This document shows positions 8,549 to 19,955 of a DNA stretch of 45,958 bases, in pieces. A program made the translations under genes and the position numbers. The notes under the pieces are model-generated. The model was given only the letters and a program-made list of their open reading frames with translations, made no database searches and had not been told where the DNA came from. The stretch's first letter is position 1. Every line of letters begins with the position of its first letter. The stretch covers positions 1-45,958 of the forward strand of contig JAUYCF010000095.1 in assembly GCA_030692355.1 (NCBI GenBank), read 5' to 3'. Source of the DNA: Thiobacillus sp. (lineage in GTDB: Bacteria; Pseudomonadota; Gammaproteobacteria; Burkholderiales; Thiobacillaceae).

Positions 8549-9220
8549 TTACTTCAGCGGGACCAGTTCAACCCGACGGTTCTTGAAGCGACCCTCTTCC
8601 GTCGCGTTATCCGCAACCGGCTGCGCTTCACCATAGCCCTTGGCGGTCAGGCGATCTGCAGCGACACCGCGGCTGATCAGGAAATTGCGGACGGCTTCTG
8701 CGCGCTGCTTCGACAACCTCATGTTGTATGCATCGCTGCCCATGCTGTCCGTGTGACCTGCAACTTCGATGTTCACATCACCCCATGCCTTCAAAGCCTC
8801 GACGTTCTTGTCGAGCTCAGAGGCATCTTCCTGACGCAGAGTGGCTTTGTCGAAATCAAAGTTCACGCCTTCGAGCACCAGTTTTTGCGGCGCCGCGGGT
8901 TCGGGCGCGACATAAGCAACCGGGGCAGGCGCGGGTGCGACATAAGCCGGTGCGGGCGCGGGCACAGGCGCAGGCGCGGCCACGGGCTCAGCAGCAGCAA
9001 CCTTCTCGGGTGCGGGCGCCGGCACTTTGCACGGTGCGTCAAGAAGCTGTTTACCCGGACAGCCGATCGTCCTGTAAAGCTCATAACCGATTGTTTTTCC
9101 ATCCGAGCTGGCGGCATTGGAAGGGTTGTAATAAGGGGCTTCAGCCGCGTGTGCGGTAATTGCCCCGGCGGAAATCAGGGTCGCGCCAAGGAGGCTGAAA
9201 AGAAAAGGGGTTGTACGCAT
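8549..9220 (-). CDS. OmpA-family envelope protein, paralogue 1
   Basis: 223 residues from ATG 9220, preceded by AGGAG. A Sec signal peptide covers about residues 1-26 and ends AHAAEA. A short N-terminal region with two cysteines (C54, C64) is followed by an Ala/Pro-rich linker (about 67-112) that probably spans periplasm. The C-terminal OmpA-like peptidoglycan-binding domain (about 115-223) has VNFDFDKATL, the GHTDSMG motif with D158, and LSKQRAEAV with R173. These Asp and Arg residues are the known diaminopimelate-binding pair of OmpA C-domains. There is no eight-stranded N-terminal barrel, so it is not a classical OmpA porin; it more likely tethers the envelope. A close paralogue lies immediately upstream; each gene has its own terminator. 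Confidence 0.88.
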   Translation of the reverse strand: MRTTPFLFSLLGATLISAGAITAHAAEAPYYNPSNAASSDGKTIGYELYRTIGCPGKQLLDAPCKVPAPAPEKVAAAEPVAAPAPVPAPAPAYVAPAPAPVAYVAPEPAAPQKLVLEGVNFDFDKATLRQEDASELDKNVEALKAWGDVNIEVAGHTDSMGSDAYNMRLSKQRAEAVRNFLISRGVAADRLTAKGYGEAQPVADNATEEGRFKNRRVELVPLK

Positions 9221-9295
9221 AGCAAAGCTCCTATAAAAACTCAGGCAAAATTCGATGGGCATCCTGAGCACTGATGGCGCTTAACAGGATGTTGG

Positions 9296-9323
9296 GTAAT
9301 AACGATTCATTGAGAATAATCAA
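9296..9323 (-). promoter_or_regulatory. Candidate sigma-70 promoter of OmpA paralogue 1
   Basis: On the minus strand TTGATT (9318-9323) and TATTAC (9296-9301) are separated by 16 bp, about 75 bp before the ATG. Both hexamers are imperfect, so this is a weak call. The rest of the interval up to the next gene holds the terminator of paralogue 2. Confidence 0.3.
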
Positions 9324-9462
9324 AAGCGCGCGCCGATTCTGTGCGTTACCGAACATAACGCAGCATTTCTCGAACTCGGTCGCGGGGATAGCAACAAAAC
9401 GCAGCCGGGGTGCTTTTTTCGTGTCGTAAACTCGACGCCAGAACCACTCTACGCTACAACCC

Positions 9463-9487
9463 AAAAAACGGGGACTACTGTCCCCGT
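9463..9487 (-). terminator. Intrinsic terminator of OmpA paralogue 2
   Basis: Read on the minus strand: ACGGGGAC, a 4-nt loop, GTCCCCGT, then six T residues (9463-9468). It lies 24 bp beyond the stop and is a textbook rho-independent terminator. Its GGGGAC/GTCCCC core matches the hairpin behind paralogue 1, which suggests the whole gene plus terminator was duplicated. Confidence 0.85.
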
Positions 9488-9511
9488 AATCAGCGCATAC
9501 CGGGAACCTGT

Positions 9512-10204
9512 CTATTTGTAGCGTACCAGTTCGACACGACGGTTCTGGGCTCGGCCCTCACGCGTAGCGTTGCTGAAGGCCGGCCGGGACTCCCCGTAGC
9601 CCCGAACGGTCAGACGATTGGCCGGGACCCCCTTGCTGATCAAATAGTTACGAACAGCCTCGGCGCGGCGCTGCGACAAACCCAGATTGTATTCTTCGGT
9701 GCCGATGCTGCACGTGTGGCCCGCAACCTCCACGTCCACATCGCCCCATGCTTTCAAGGCATCGACGTCCTGGTCGAGTTTGGCATAGTCCTGCGGCCGG
9801 ATGACCGCCTTGTCGAAATCAAAATTCACGCCTTCCAGCACGAGCGTTGCGACGGGTACGGGTTCAGTCACCGCGGCAAGCGGCGCGGGAGCGGGCGCTC
9901 CGACCAGCGGTGCGGCCAGCGGTGCGGCCAGCGGTGCGGTCAGCGGTGCGGGCGTGGCCGCAAACGGCGCGGAGCCAGGTTCGGCAGCAAGCGGCGCGGG
10001 GGCAGGCACCGGGCAGGGGGTGCCAAGAAGCTCCCGTCCAGGGCAGCCGATCGTCCGGAAAAGCTCGTACCCGATCGTATACCCCGTCGGGCTGGCGGCA
10101 TTGGTCGGGTTGTAAAAAGGGGCTTCGGCCGCATGCGCGCTTGCAGCTCCGGCAGAGATCAGGGCCGCACCGACAAGGCCGAAAAGAAAGGGGGTTGTAT
10201 GCAT
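9512..10204 (-). CDS. OmpA-family envelope protein, paralogue 2 (Asp-to-Cys in the peptidoglycan motif)
   Basis: 230 residues from ATG 10204 with GGAG seven bases upstream; a TTG six bases earlier is unlikely. The architecture matches the neighbour: signal peptide ending AHAAEA, cysteines at 54 and 64, an Ala/Pro/Leu linker, then an OmpA C-domain with VNFDFDKAVI. The linker contains four near-identical 12-bp units (9904-9951) encoding repeated APL(A/T). The peptidoglycan motif reads GHTCSIG instead of GHTDSMG: residue 165 is Cys (TGC) where paralogue 1 has Asp (GAC), a two-base change. The partner Arg in LSQRRAEAV is kept. Loss of the Asp should weaken diaminopimelate binding, and the third cysteine could allow a disulfide, so this copy may have a different role. 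Confidence 0.87.
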   Translation of the reverse strand: MHTTPFLFGLVGAALISAGAASAHAAEAPFYNPTNAASPTGYTIGYELFRTIGCPGRELLGTPCPVPAPAPLAAEPGSAPFAATPAPLTAPLAAPLAAPLVGAPAPAPLAAVTEPVPVATLVLEGVNFDFDKAVIRPQDYAKLDQDVDALKAWGDVDVEVAGHTCSIGTEEYNLGLSQRRAEAVRNYLISKGVPANRLTVRGYGESRPAFSNATREGRAQNRRVELVRYK

Positions 10205-10348
10205 GATCAAGCTCCAATTAAAGATTCAGGGAAAGTGGGTTATGCAGTGTCATACATATTCAAATTGAAACACGTTCTTGTTTAATAACTAGTCCATGAA
10301 ACAGTTTAGTCAACCATTGCCTGCGAAACACGCATTCGGTGGCCCATT

Positions 10349-10376
10349 AAAAAAGCAACCCGAAGGTTGCTTTTTT
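10349..10376 (-). terminator. Terminator of the ATP synthase operon
   Basis: AAAAAAGCAACC, loop of four, GGTTGCTTTTTT: a perfect, symmetrical, potentially bidirectional intrinsic terminator 18 bp past the atpC stop. On the minus strand the loop reads TTCG. Confidence 0.93.
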
Positions 10377-10394
10377 GTTAGCGCCTGCCGTGTA

Positions 10395-10817
10395 TCAGGT
10401 CAGCTTGCGCAGCTTCTTGATCGCAGCCAGCTGAGCCACGGCCTGAGCCAATTCGGCCTGCGCTTGCGCGTAGTCGATGGTGGCAGCCTTGTCCTTCATC
10501 GCTTCTTCGGCGGCGCGTTTAGCTTCGAGTGCCTTGGCCTCGTCGAGATCGGCGCCACGAACCGCGGCGTCGGACAGGATGGTAACGACGTTCGGCTGCA
10601 CCTCGAGAATGCCGCCGGAGACATAGACCAGCTCTTCCTCAGCCTGATCGGGCACCTTGATGCGTACCGATCCAGGCTTGAGCGTGGTCAGCAGCGGGGT
10701 GTGGCGCGGGTAGATGCCGAGCTCACCACGCATGCCGGGAGCGATCACGACTTCGGCAGTGCCGGAGTAGAGTAATTTTTCTGCGCTGACGATGTCAACG
10801 TGCAGGGTCATGGCCAT
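10395..10817 (-). CDS. atpC: F1 ATP synthase epsilon subunit
   Basis: 140 residues. The epsilon subunit sits on the central stalk, couples gamma to the c-ring and restrains ATP hydrolysis through its C-terminal helices. The N-terminal beta-sandwich begins [17 protein letters not shown] and includes [19 protein letters not shown]. The Ala-rich helical C-terminal domain spans about residues 90-138. The start ATG 10817 has AAGGA five bases upstream; an internal ATG two codons later is possible. It is the last gene of the operon, separated from atpD by a repeat-bearing 110-bp spacer instead of the usual short gap, and is followed by a strong terminator. Confidence 0.96.
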   Translation of the reverse strand: MAMTLHVDIVSAEKLLYSGTAEVVIAPGMRGELGIYPRHTPLLTTLKPGSVRIKVPDQAEEELVYVSGGILEVQPNVVTILSDAAVRGADLDEAKALEAKRAAEEAMKDKAATIDYAQAQAELAQAVAQLAAIKKLRKLT

Positions 10818-10825
10818 GTTATTCC

Positions 10826-10923
10826 TTAGGGGCTAGGAGTTGGGGGCTAGGGGCTAGGGTGCGGCCTGCGGCCGTCAAAAAGGCGCGAAGCACCTTCCCT
10901 ATATCCTGAATCCTAGCCCCTAA
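10826..10923. repeat. Heptamer-armed inverted element between atpD and atpC
   Basis: TTAGGGGCTAGGA at 10826-10838 and its exact complement at 10911-10923 enclose 72 nt. The left side continues with further GGGGCTA units up to about 10860. The core also has a small GGCC-TGC-GGCC hairpin (about 10863-10873). Layout and arm-to-arm distance match the glmU-glmS element although the heptamer differs, so the two may be one family. It sits inside the atp operon and could affect atpC expression. Confidence 0.7.
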
Positions 10924-10927
10924 ATCC

Positions 10928-12316
<1,389 letters not shown>

Positions 12317-12347
12317 CTAAAAGAATTAAATTCTGTATGCCACGCGT

Positions 12348-13220
12348 TCATACCGCGGCCGCACCTGCCACAATTTCCGACAATTCCTTGGTGATCGCGG
12401 CCTGGCGGGTCTTGTTGTAGATCAGCTTCAGTTCGCCGATCACGTCCTTGGCGTTGTCGGAAGCGGCCTTCATCGCCACCATCCGCGCCGACTGCTCGCA
12501 CGCGATGTTCTCGGCCACGCCCTGATACACCAGCGACTCGATATAGCGCATCAGCATCTCGTCGACCACCGGCTTGGCATCGGGCTCGTAGATGTAGTCC
12601 CAGTGCGTTTTCAGGGTGGCCTCCTCGGCGTCTTCCATTTGCACCAGCGGCAGCAGCTGGGTCAGCGTCGGCTCCTGCTTCATCGTGTTGATAAAACGGT
12701 TGTAGACGATGTAGAGCGCATCAATCCTGCCTTCGAGGTAGGCGTCCAGCATGATCTTGACCGGGCCGATCAGCTTGTCCATGTGCGGGGTGTCACCCAA
12801 GCCGGTGAGCTGCGACGCCACATTGGCGCCGAGTCGCTGCATGAAACCCAGCCCCTTGTTGCCGAGCGCGGTAACGTCGATGCCGACGCCGGCGGCCTCC
12901 CACTGCTTCATCTGGCTCACCACCACGCGCAGGACGTTGGTATTGAGGCCGCCGCACAGGCCCTTATCGGAGGTGATGACGATGAGGCCCACGCGCTTGA
13001 CGGTGTCGCGCGCGATCACGAAGGGATGCTTGTATTCCGTGTGGGCGTACGCCAGGTGCGTTGCCACATGTGCAATTTTCTCGGCATAGGGACGCGCAGC
13101 CTTCATGCGCTCCTGTGCCTTGCGCATTTTGGACGCCGCCACCATTTCCATGGCCTTGGTGATCTTGCACGTGTTTTCCACGCTCTTGATCTTGGTCCGT
13201 ATCTCTTTTCCGGCTGCCAT
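12348..13220 (-). CDS. atpG: F1 ATP synthase gamma subunit
   Basis: 290 residues. The gamma subunit is the rotating central shaft. The N-terminal helix starts [20 protein letters not shown] with the family pattern of KI..(V)..T.KIT.AM, followed by [15 protein letters not shown]. The Rossmann-like middle has [15 protein letters not shown] (GLCG is diagnostic), and the C-terminal helix ends [20 protein letters not shown]. It lies in the standard position between atpA and atpD with a 27-bp gap to atpA, and is presumably translated from the same long mRNA. Confidence 0.97.
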   Translation of the reverse strand: MAAGKEIRTKIKSVENTCKITKAMEMVAASKMRKAQERMKAARPYAEKIAHVATHLAYAHTEYKHPFVIARDTVKRVGLIVITSDKGLCGGLNTNVLRVVVSQMKQWEAAGVGIDVTALGNKGLGFMQRLGANVASQLTGLGDTPHMDKLIGPVKIMLDAYLEGRIDALYIVYNRFINTMKQEPTLTQLLPLVQMEDAEEATLKTHWDYIYEPDAKPVVDEMLMRYIESLVYQGVAENIACEQSARMVAMKAASDNAKDVIGELKLIYNKTRQAAITKELSEIVAGAAAV

Positions 13221-13247
13221 AGTGGCTCCTAATCAGCGCGGTCTAAA

Positions 13248-14789
13248 TTAATAGACGCCGGTTTTCTTGAACTCTTCCACCGCGGCGGTGAGCGCTTTTT
13301 CGGTCGCTTCATCCAGATTGCCACTGGTTTCGATGGTGTCCATGATGCTGGCGTATTTGGACTTCATGAAGGCCATCAAGGCGGATTCGAAGGCCAGAAT
13401 CTTGCCGACCTCGACGTCGTCCATATAGCCCTTGTTGACCGCGAACAGGGTCAACGCCATCTGCGAAACCGACATCGGCGAGTACTGCGCCTGCTTCATC
13501 AGTTCGGTGACGCGACGGCCCCGCTCCAGCTGCTTGCGGGTGGCTTCGTCGAGGTCGGAAGCGAACTGGGCGAAGGCCGCGAGTTCGCGGTACTGCGCCA
13601 GTGCCAGACGAATACCGCCGCCAAGCTTTTTGATGACCTTGGTCTGCGCGGCGCCGCCGACGCGGGACACCGACAGGCCGGCGTTGATCGCGGGGCGGAT
13701 GCCGGCGTTGAAAAGGTCGGTTTCCAGGAAGATCTGACCATCGGTAATCGAGATCACGTTGGTCGGCACGAAGGCGGACACGTCGCCAGCCTGAGTTTCG
13801 ATGATCGGCAGCGCGGTCAGCGAACCGGTCTTGCCCTTGACGGCGCCGTTGGTGATCTTTTCGACATAGTCGGCGTTGACGCGCGCGGCACGCTCGAGCA
13901 GACGCGAGTGCAGGTAGAACACGTCGCCGGGATAGGCTTCGCGGCCCGGCGGGCGGCGCAGCAGCAGCGACACCTGACGGTAGGCCCAGGCCTGCTTGGT
14001 CAGATCGTCGTACACGATCAGCGCGTCTTCGCCGATATCACGGAAGTATTCGCCCATGGTGCAGCCGGCATACGGTGCGATGTACTGCATCGCGGCAGCG
14101 TCGGACGCGGTCGCGGCGACGACGATGGTGTGATCCATCGCGCCGTGCTCTTCCAGCTTGCGCACCACGTTGGCCACGGAAGAGGCCTTCTGGCCGATGG
14201 CGACGTAGATGCACGTCACACCGGTGCCCTTCTGGTTGATGATGGCATCGATCGCGACGGCGGTCTTGCCGGTCTGGCGGTCGCCGATGATGAGCTCGCG
14301 CTGGCCGCGGCCGACCGGCACCATGGCATCGATCGATTTCAAGCCGGTCTGCACCGGCTGGTCGACCGATTTACGTTCGATCACGCCGGGCGCGATGCGC
14401 TCGATCGGCATGGTTTTGTCGGCGGCGATGGGACCCTTGCCGTCGATCGGCTGGCCCAGCGAGTTCACCACGCGGCCGAGCAGCCCACGGCCCACCGGAA
14501 CTTCGAGAATGCGCCCGGTGCACTTGGCGACATCACCTTCCGTGATGTGTTCGTAGTCGCCCAGAATCACCGCTCCAACCGAGTCGCGCTCGAGGTTGAG
14601 CGCCACGCCGAAGGTGTTGCCCGGCATTTCGATCATCTCGCCCGACATCACGTCGGACAAACCATGAATGCGGACGATGCCGTCGGTGACCGAAACGATC
14701 GTGCCTTGGGTGCGCAGTTCGCTCGATGCGCCGAAGTTTTCGATCTTGGCTTTAATCAGTTCGCTGATTTCGCTTGGATTCAATTGCAT
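13248..14789 (-). CDS. atpA: F1 ATP synthase alpha subunit
   Basis: 513 residues, the family's standard length. It forms the regulatory nucleotide-binding alpha3 part of the F1 hexamer. It starts [19 protein letters not shown] and has P-loop GDRQTGKT at 169-176, the C-terminal [11 protein letters not shown] region, and the conserved [16 protein letters not shown] containing the arginine that reaches into the beta catalytic site. It lies between atpH (59-bp gap) and atpG. Confidence 0.98.
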   Translation of the reverse strand: MQLNPSEISELIKAKIENFGASSELRTQGTIVSVTDGIVRIHGLSDVMSGEMIEMPGNTFGVALNLERDSVGAVILGDYEHITEGDVAKCTGRILEVPVGRGLLGRVVNSLGQPIDGKGPIAADKTMPIERIAPGVIERKSVDQPVQTGLKSIDAMVPVGRGQRELIIGDRQTGKTAVAIDAIINQKGTGVTCIYVAIGQKASSVANVVRKLEEHGAMDHTIVVAATASDAAAMQYIAPYAGCTMGEYFRDIGEDALIVYDDLTKQAWAYRQVSLLLRRPPGREAYPGDVFYLHSRLLERAARVNADYVEKITNGAVKGKTGSLTALPIIETQAGDVSAFVPTNVISITDGQIFLETDLFNAGIRPAINAGLSVSRVGGAAQTKVIKKLGGGIRLALAQYRELAAFAQFASDLDEATRKQLERGRRVTELMKQAQYSPMSVSQMALTLFAVNKGYMDDVEVGKILAFESALMAFMKSKYASIMDTIETSGNLDEATEKALTAAVEEFKKTGVY

Positions 14790-14848
14790 TTATATTCTCC
14801 GAACCGCGAGGTTCCGATAAAGATGAGTTGGATGAGACTGGCCACGCC

Positions 14849-15385
14849 TCAGGCCTGCAGGGCAAAGGACATGCGCTGCAGCCGCCCTTTGACCGAACCG
14901 TCGATCACCTGGTCTCCGATGGCAATGACCGCGCCGCCAATCAGCTCGGGATCGACCGCCACCTGCACGTTCACCGCGCGGTCGAACCTGGTCTTGAGCC
15001 CCGCAACCAGATCGTCGAGCTGGGCTTGCGACAGTTCCTGTGCGCTGGTGATGGTGGCCTCGAGCGTGCCTTCGGCATTCGCCTTCAGGGCTTCAAACTG
15101 TGCGTCGATTTCCGGCAGCAGAGACAGGCGGTCGTTTTCGGCCAGCACCTTGACGAAGTTGCCTCCGTGCTCGCCGAGATCGCCACCGGCCACCTCGACA
15201 ATCAGGCCCGCCACGCGACCGGCCGATACCGCGGGATCGGCGATCAGACGCGCCACCTGGGCATCCGATACGATCAGCGCCAGAGATTGCAGGCGTGACG
15301 ACCAGCCTGCCAGGTCCTTTTCGCCCCGCGCCAGACGGAATACCGCTTCGGCGTAGGGGCGTGCCAGGGTAGACAGTTCGCTCAT
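14849..15385 (-). CDS. atpH: F1 ATP synthase delta subunit
   Basis: 178 residues, typical of bacterial delta/OSCP. It joins the top of F1 to the peripheral stalk b subunits. It begins [19 protein letters not shown], the conserved start of the helical N-domain, and its C-terminal part includes [30 protein letters not shown], matching the conserved D-x-x-L-(I/L)-G-G block. It is three bases from atpF on the upstream side. Confidence 0.96.
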   Translation of the reverse strand: MSELSTLARPYAEAVFRLARGEKDLAGWSSRLQSLALIVSDAQVARLIADPAVSAGRVAGLIVEVAGGDLGEHGGNFVKVLAENDRLSLLPEIDAQFEALKANAEGTLEATITSAQELSQAQLDDLVAGLKTRFDRAVNVQVAVDPELIGGAVIAIGDQVIDGSVKGRLQRMSFALQA

Positions 15386-15388
15386 GGT

Positions 15389-15859
15389 TTACAGCTCGGC
15401 TTTCAGCTGGCCCAGCAGGTCAGCATGGGTTTGCGCGTTGATTTCGCGGCGCAGGATTTTTTCCGCGCCGGCGACGGCCAGCCCAGCCACCTGATCGCGC
15501 AGGCTTTCGCGCGCACGGTTGGTTTCCTGTGCGATGTTGGCCTGGGCGGCGGCAAGCTGACGCTCACCCTCTTCCTTGGCGGCCGTTTTTGCGTCCTCGA
15601 CGATCTGAGCCGCGCGCTTGTCGGCCTGGGCAATCACTTCGGCAGCCTGCACCTTGGCGTCGCGCAGCTTGTCAGCGGCCTTTTTGGCGGCCAGTTCCAG
15701 TTCGTGCTTGCCGCGGTCGCCCGCGGCGAGGCCGTCGGCGATCTGCTTCTTGCGCGTTTCGAGCGCGCTCATGATCGGCGGCCACACGAACTTCATGCAG
15801 AACCACACGAAGAAGAAGAACGTGACGGACTGGCCGATCAAAGTTGCGTTGAAATTCAT
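15389..15859 (-). CDS. atpF: Fo ATP synthase b subunit (peripheral stalk)
   Basis: 156 residues. One N-terminal membrane helix (about 5-26, ATLIGQSVTFFFFVWFCMKFVWPPI, with the conserved WPP-like turn) is followed by a long charged, alanine-rich coiled coil that dimerises and reaches to delta on F1. Matches the betaproteobacterial 156-residue form. It lies between atpE and atpH; only one b gene is present, so a homodimeric stalk is expected. Confidence 0.96.
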   Translation of the reverse strand: MNFNATLIGQSVTFFFFVWFCMKFVWPPIMSALETRKKQIADGLAAGDRGKHELELAAKKAADKLRDAKVQAAEVIAQADKRAAQIVEDAKTAAKEEGERQLAAAQANIAQETNRARESLRDQVAGLAVAGAEKILRREINAQTHADLLGQLKAEL

Positions 15860-15912
15860 ATCCGCACCTTATTCATGACGGGGGTTAGACAAGTTCCGTA
15901 TCAACCCGCGAA

Positions 15913-16152
<240 letters not shown>

Positions 16153-16207
16153 TTATTGCTCCTAAAGGTAAAAATTAAAGTTGAAAAGGGGTTGGATACA
16201 ATCGAAA

Positions 16208-17553
<1,346 letters not shown>

Positions 17554-17562
17554 TGGCCGGCC

Positions 17563-17609
17563 ATGATACTAGAATTAGCAGGGCCTATGCAACCATCAAG
17601 CAGCTTGAT
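17563..17609 (-). promoter_or_regulatory. Candidate atp promoter and adjacent inverted repeat
   Basis: On the minus strand TTGCAT (17587-17592) and TATCAT (17563-17568) are 18 bp apart just before atpI. Immediately upstream is a perfect inverted repeat ATCAAGC-A-GCTTGAT (17595-17609), which could be an operator or the parAB terminator stem (no T-tract). Both readings are tentative. Confidence 0.3.
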
Positions 17610-17680
17610 GAAGGGTTTCAGCATGTACTGATGTTCAAATAGGGTTAATAATTGCCGATCCGCCAGGCCCCGCCCCGCGC

Positions 17681-18535
17681 CTACAGCTGGATGCCCAGGC
17701 GCTGCAGCAAGCCCTGCAACTCTTCCGCGCTGGCGAAATGCAGCGTCAACCTACCGCCGCCCTTGCTGCTAGCCTGCACGCGTGCAGTCATCCCCAATGC
17801 GTCCGACAGCGCCTCTTCCAAACGAATCACGTCACGCGAAACGGCCTGTTTGGCCGGTGCGGCAACGGCATCCTTCAGGCGCGCCACCCGGCGCTCGACT
17901 TCGCGCACCGACAGGCCGCGCGTTTCGATTTCGTGCGCCAGCTCGCGCTGCGCCCCCGCATGCAGGGGCAGCAACGCGCGCGCGTGGCCCATTTCGATGA
18001 GGCCTGCGGTGAGCATGTCCTGCACCGGATGCGATAGATTGAGCAGGCGCAGCAGGTTGGACACCGCCGCACGCGATTTGCCGAGCGCCTGCGCCACCGC
18101 GTCGTGCGTCATGCCGAATTCATGAATCAGGCGCTGCATGCCATGCGCCTCGTCAATGGCGTTGAGGTCTTCACGCTGGATGTTTTCGATCAGCGTCATC
18201 GCCGCCACCGCGTCGTCGGCCACTTCGCGCACCAGCACCGGCACCTCGTCGAGCCCCGCCATCTGCGCGGCGCGCCAGCGGCGTTCACCGGCGATAATTT
18301 CATGGCCGCCTGCGACTTCACGCACCAGTATCGGCTGCATCAGCCCCTGTGCGCGGATGGAATCGGCCAATTCCTGCAGCGACTCGCTATCCATCTGGGT
18401 GCGCGGCTGATACTTGCCGGGCGCCAGTTGCGCCACATTCATCATGCGCAGGTCGCCCTGCGGCGGCGCCGCGTTGTCTTCGCCGCCCAGCAGCGCATCA
18501 AGGCCGCGCCCGAGTCCCTTGAGTTTGGCCATCAT
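17681..18535 (-). CDS. parB: Chromosome-partitioning protein ParB (CTP-dependent DNA clamp)
   Basis: 284 residues from ATG 18535, which overlaps the parA stop as ATGA. ParB loads at parS sites, spreads as a CTP-gated clamp and is moved by ParA. The N-terminus KLKGLGRGLDALLG is the conserved ParA-contact segment. CTP-binding motif GERRWRAA is at 83-90. A helix-turn-helix that reads parS follows (MTHDAVAQALGKSRAAVSNLLRLL), and the C-terminal region (about 225-284) is the dimerisation domain. Two sites matching its expected target lie nearby, at 21878-21893 and 24021-24042. Confidence 0.97.
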   Translation of the reverse strand: MMAKLKGLGRGLDALLGGEDNAAPPQGDLRMMNVAQLAPGKYQPRTQMDSESLQELADSIRAQGLMQPILVREVAGGHEIIAGERRWRAAQMAGLDEVPVLVREVADDAVAAMTLIENIQREDLNAIDEAHGMQRLIHEFGMTHDAVAQALGKSRAAVSNLLRLLNLSHPVQDMLTAGLIEMGHARALLPLHAGAQRELAHEIETRGLSVREVERRVARLKDAVAAPAKQAVSRDVIRLEEALSDALGMTARVQASSKGGGRLTLHFASAEELQGLLQRLGIQL

Positions 18536-19317
18536 GCTGTCTCCCCTGTTGTGATGCCGGCACGCCTGAGCGTTTCCTCGGCCAGTTCCATATACGCCTT
18601 TGCGCCCTTGCATTGGCGGTCGTAGGCCAGCACCGGCAGGCCGTGGCTGGGCGCCTCGGCCAGCCGCACGTTGCGCGGGATGACGGTGTCGTACACCTTG
18701 TCGCCAAAATGCTGCTTGATCTGGTCCGACACCTGCTGCGCCAGCGTGCTGCGCGGGTCGAACATCACGCGCAGCAAGCCCTCGATCCGGATGCCGGGAT
18801 TGAGCCGCTGCTTGACCTTCTTGATGGTGGCGACCAGATCGGTGAGGCCCTCCAGCGCGTAGTACTCGCACTGCATCGGGATCAGCACCGCCTCCGCCGC
18901 GGCAAAGGCGTTGACGGTCAAGAGATTCAGCGTCGGCGGGCAATCCATCAGGATGAAGTCATAGTCGTCGGCCACCTGCGCCAGCGCCGCCTTCAGCCGC
19001 AGGTCGCGCTGCTCCAGGTTCACCAGATCGATTTCCGCGCCCGCGAGTTCGCGGTTGGCCGGGATGACGTCGAAATGGCCCGGCTCGGAACGCATTCGCG
19101 CGTCGCGCACGCTCACCTGGTTGAGCAGAATCTGGTACACCGTCGGTAACGCAGTGCGCTTTTCGATACCTGCACCCATGGTCGCATTGCCCTGCGGATC
19201 GAGGTCGGCCAGCAACACCCGCTGGCCGAGTTCGGCCAGGCTCGCGGCAAGGTTCACCGCCGTCGTCGTCTTGCCGACGCCGCCTTTTTGATTGGCAATT
19301 GCCAGGATTCGGCTCAT
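18532..19317 (-). CDS. parA: Chromosome-partitioning ATPase ParA/Soj
   Basis: 261 residues, the short chromosomal form without an N-terminal DNA-binding domain. Deviant Walker A KGGVGKTT at 11-18, with the signature first lysine, then DLDPQGNATMGAG and the Walker B-like YDFILMDCPPTLNLLTVNA. It binds DNA nonspecifically as an ATP dimer and drives origin segregation together with ParB. Start and stop overlap: one base with rsmG upstream (TAATG) and ATGA with parB downstream, so mnmG-rsmG-parA-parB are a tightly packed unit. Confidence 0.97.
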   Translation of the reverse strand: MSRILAIANQKGGVGKTTTAVNLAASLAELGQRVLLADLDPQGNATMGAGIEKRTALPTVYQILLNQVSVRDARMRSEPGHFDVIPANRELAGAEIDLVNLEQRDLRLKAALAQVADDYDFILMDCPPTLNLLTVNAFAAAEAVLIPMQCEYYALEGLTDLVATIKKVKQRLNPGIRIEGLLRVMFDPRSTLAQQVSDQIKQHFGDKVYDTVIPRNVRLAEAPSHGLPVLAYDRQCKGAKAYMELAEETLRRAGITTGETA

Positions 19318-19955
19318 TAAACAGGCTCCAGAATAATCAAATGGCGGCTCGCTTCCAGACCCGGGACGACAAGCGAGTGGTTAGCGCTTACTCTCACCCA
19401 ATCCGGCAAGGATGCGATCTCTTCGTGCGGAATCAGCCCCTTCATCGCGAGCCAGCGGCCTGCCGGTCTGAGCAGATGGCGGGTCAGGGTGACGAATTCC
19501 TTGAGATCGGAAAACGCGCGCGAGGTGATGACATCGAAACCTGGCTCGGGCAGGTAATCCTCCACCCGACCCGTCACCACATTCAAATTGGCCAGCCCCA
19601 GCTCGGCCTTGGCCTGCAGCAGGAAAGCGGTTTTCTTGGCGATGCTGTCGATCAGGGTCACCTGCAATTGCGGCCGCGCGATCGCCAGCGGGATGCCCGG
19701 CAGCCCGCCGCCGCTGCCGACGTCGAGCACTCGAATCAAATCAGAACAACCGCCCTGAAAAAAAGGAACTGCCGCCAGCGAATCGAGCAGATGATGGCCG
19801 ACCATGCGCTCGACCTCGCGCACCGCGGTGAGGTTGTACACACGATTCCATTTGTCCAGCAGCGCCAGATAGTCCAGCAGCGTCGCCTCGGCACCTGCGG
19901 GCAAGGCCAGATCCAGGGCGGCGATTCCCGCCGCTAATTGTTGCTCGACCGTCAT
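19317..19955 (-). CDS. rsmG: 16S rRNA (guanine-527-N7)-methyltransferase RsmG
   Basis: 212 residues. RsmG (GidB) methylates N7 of G527 in 16S rRNA. The class I methyltransferase SAM site is the block [18 protein letters not shown] (about 74-91), with [12 protein letters not shown] following and the RAFSDLKEF segment later. It is packed between mnmG (ATGA overlap at 19952-19955) and parA, the classic gid arrangement near bacterial origins. Confidence 0.96.
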   Translation of the reverse strand: MTVEQQLAAGIAALDLALPAGAEATLLDYLALLDKWNRVYNLTAVREVERMVGHHLLDSLAAVPFFQGGCSDLIRVLDVGSGGGLPGIPLAIARPQLQVTLIDSIAKKTAFLLQAKAELGLANLNVVTGRVEDYLPEPGFDVITSRAFSDLKEFVTLTRHLLRPAGRWLAMKGLIPHEEIASLPDWVRVSANHSLVVPGLEASRHLIILEPV

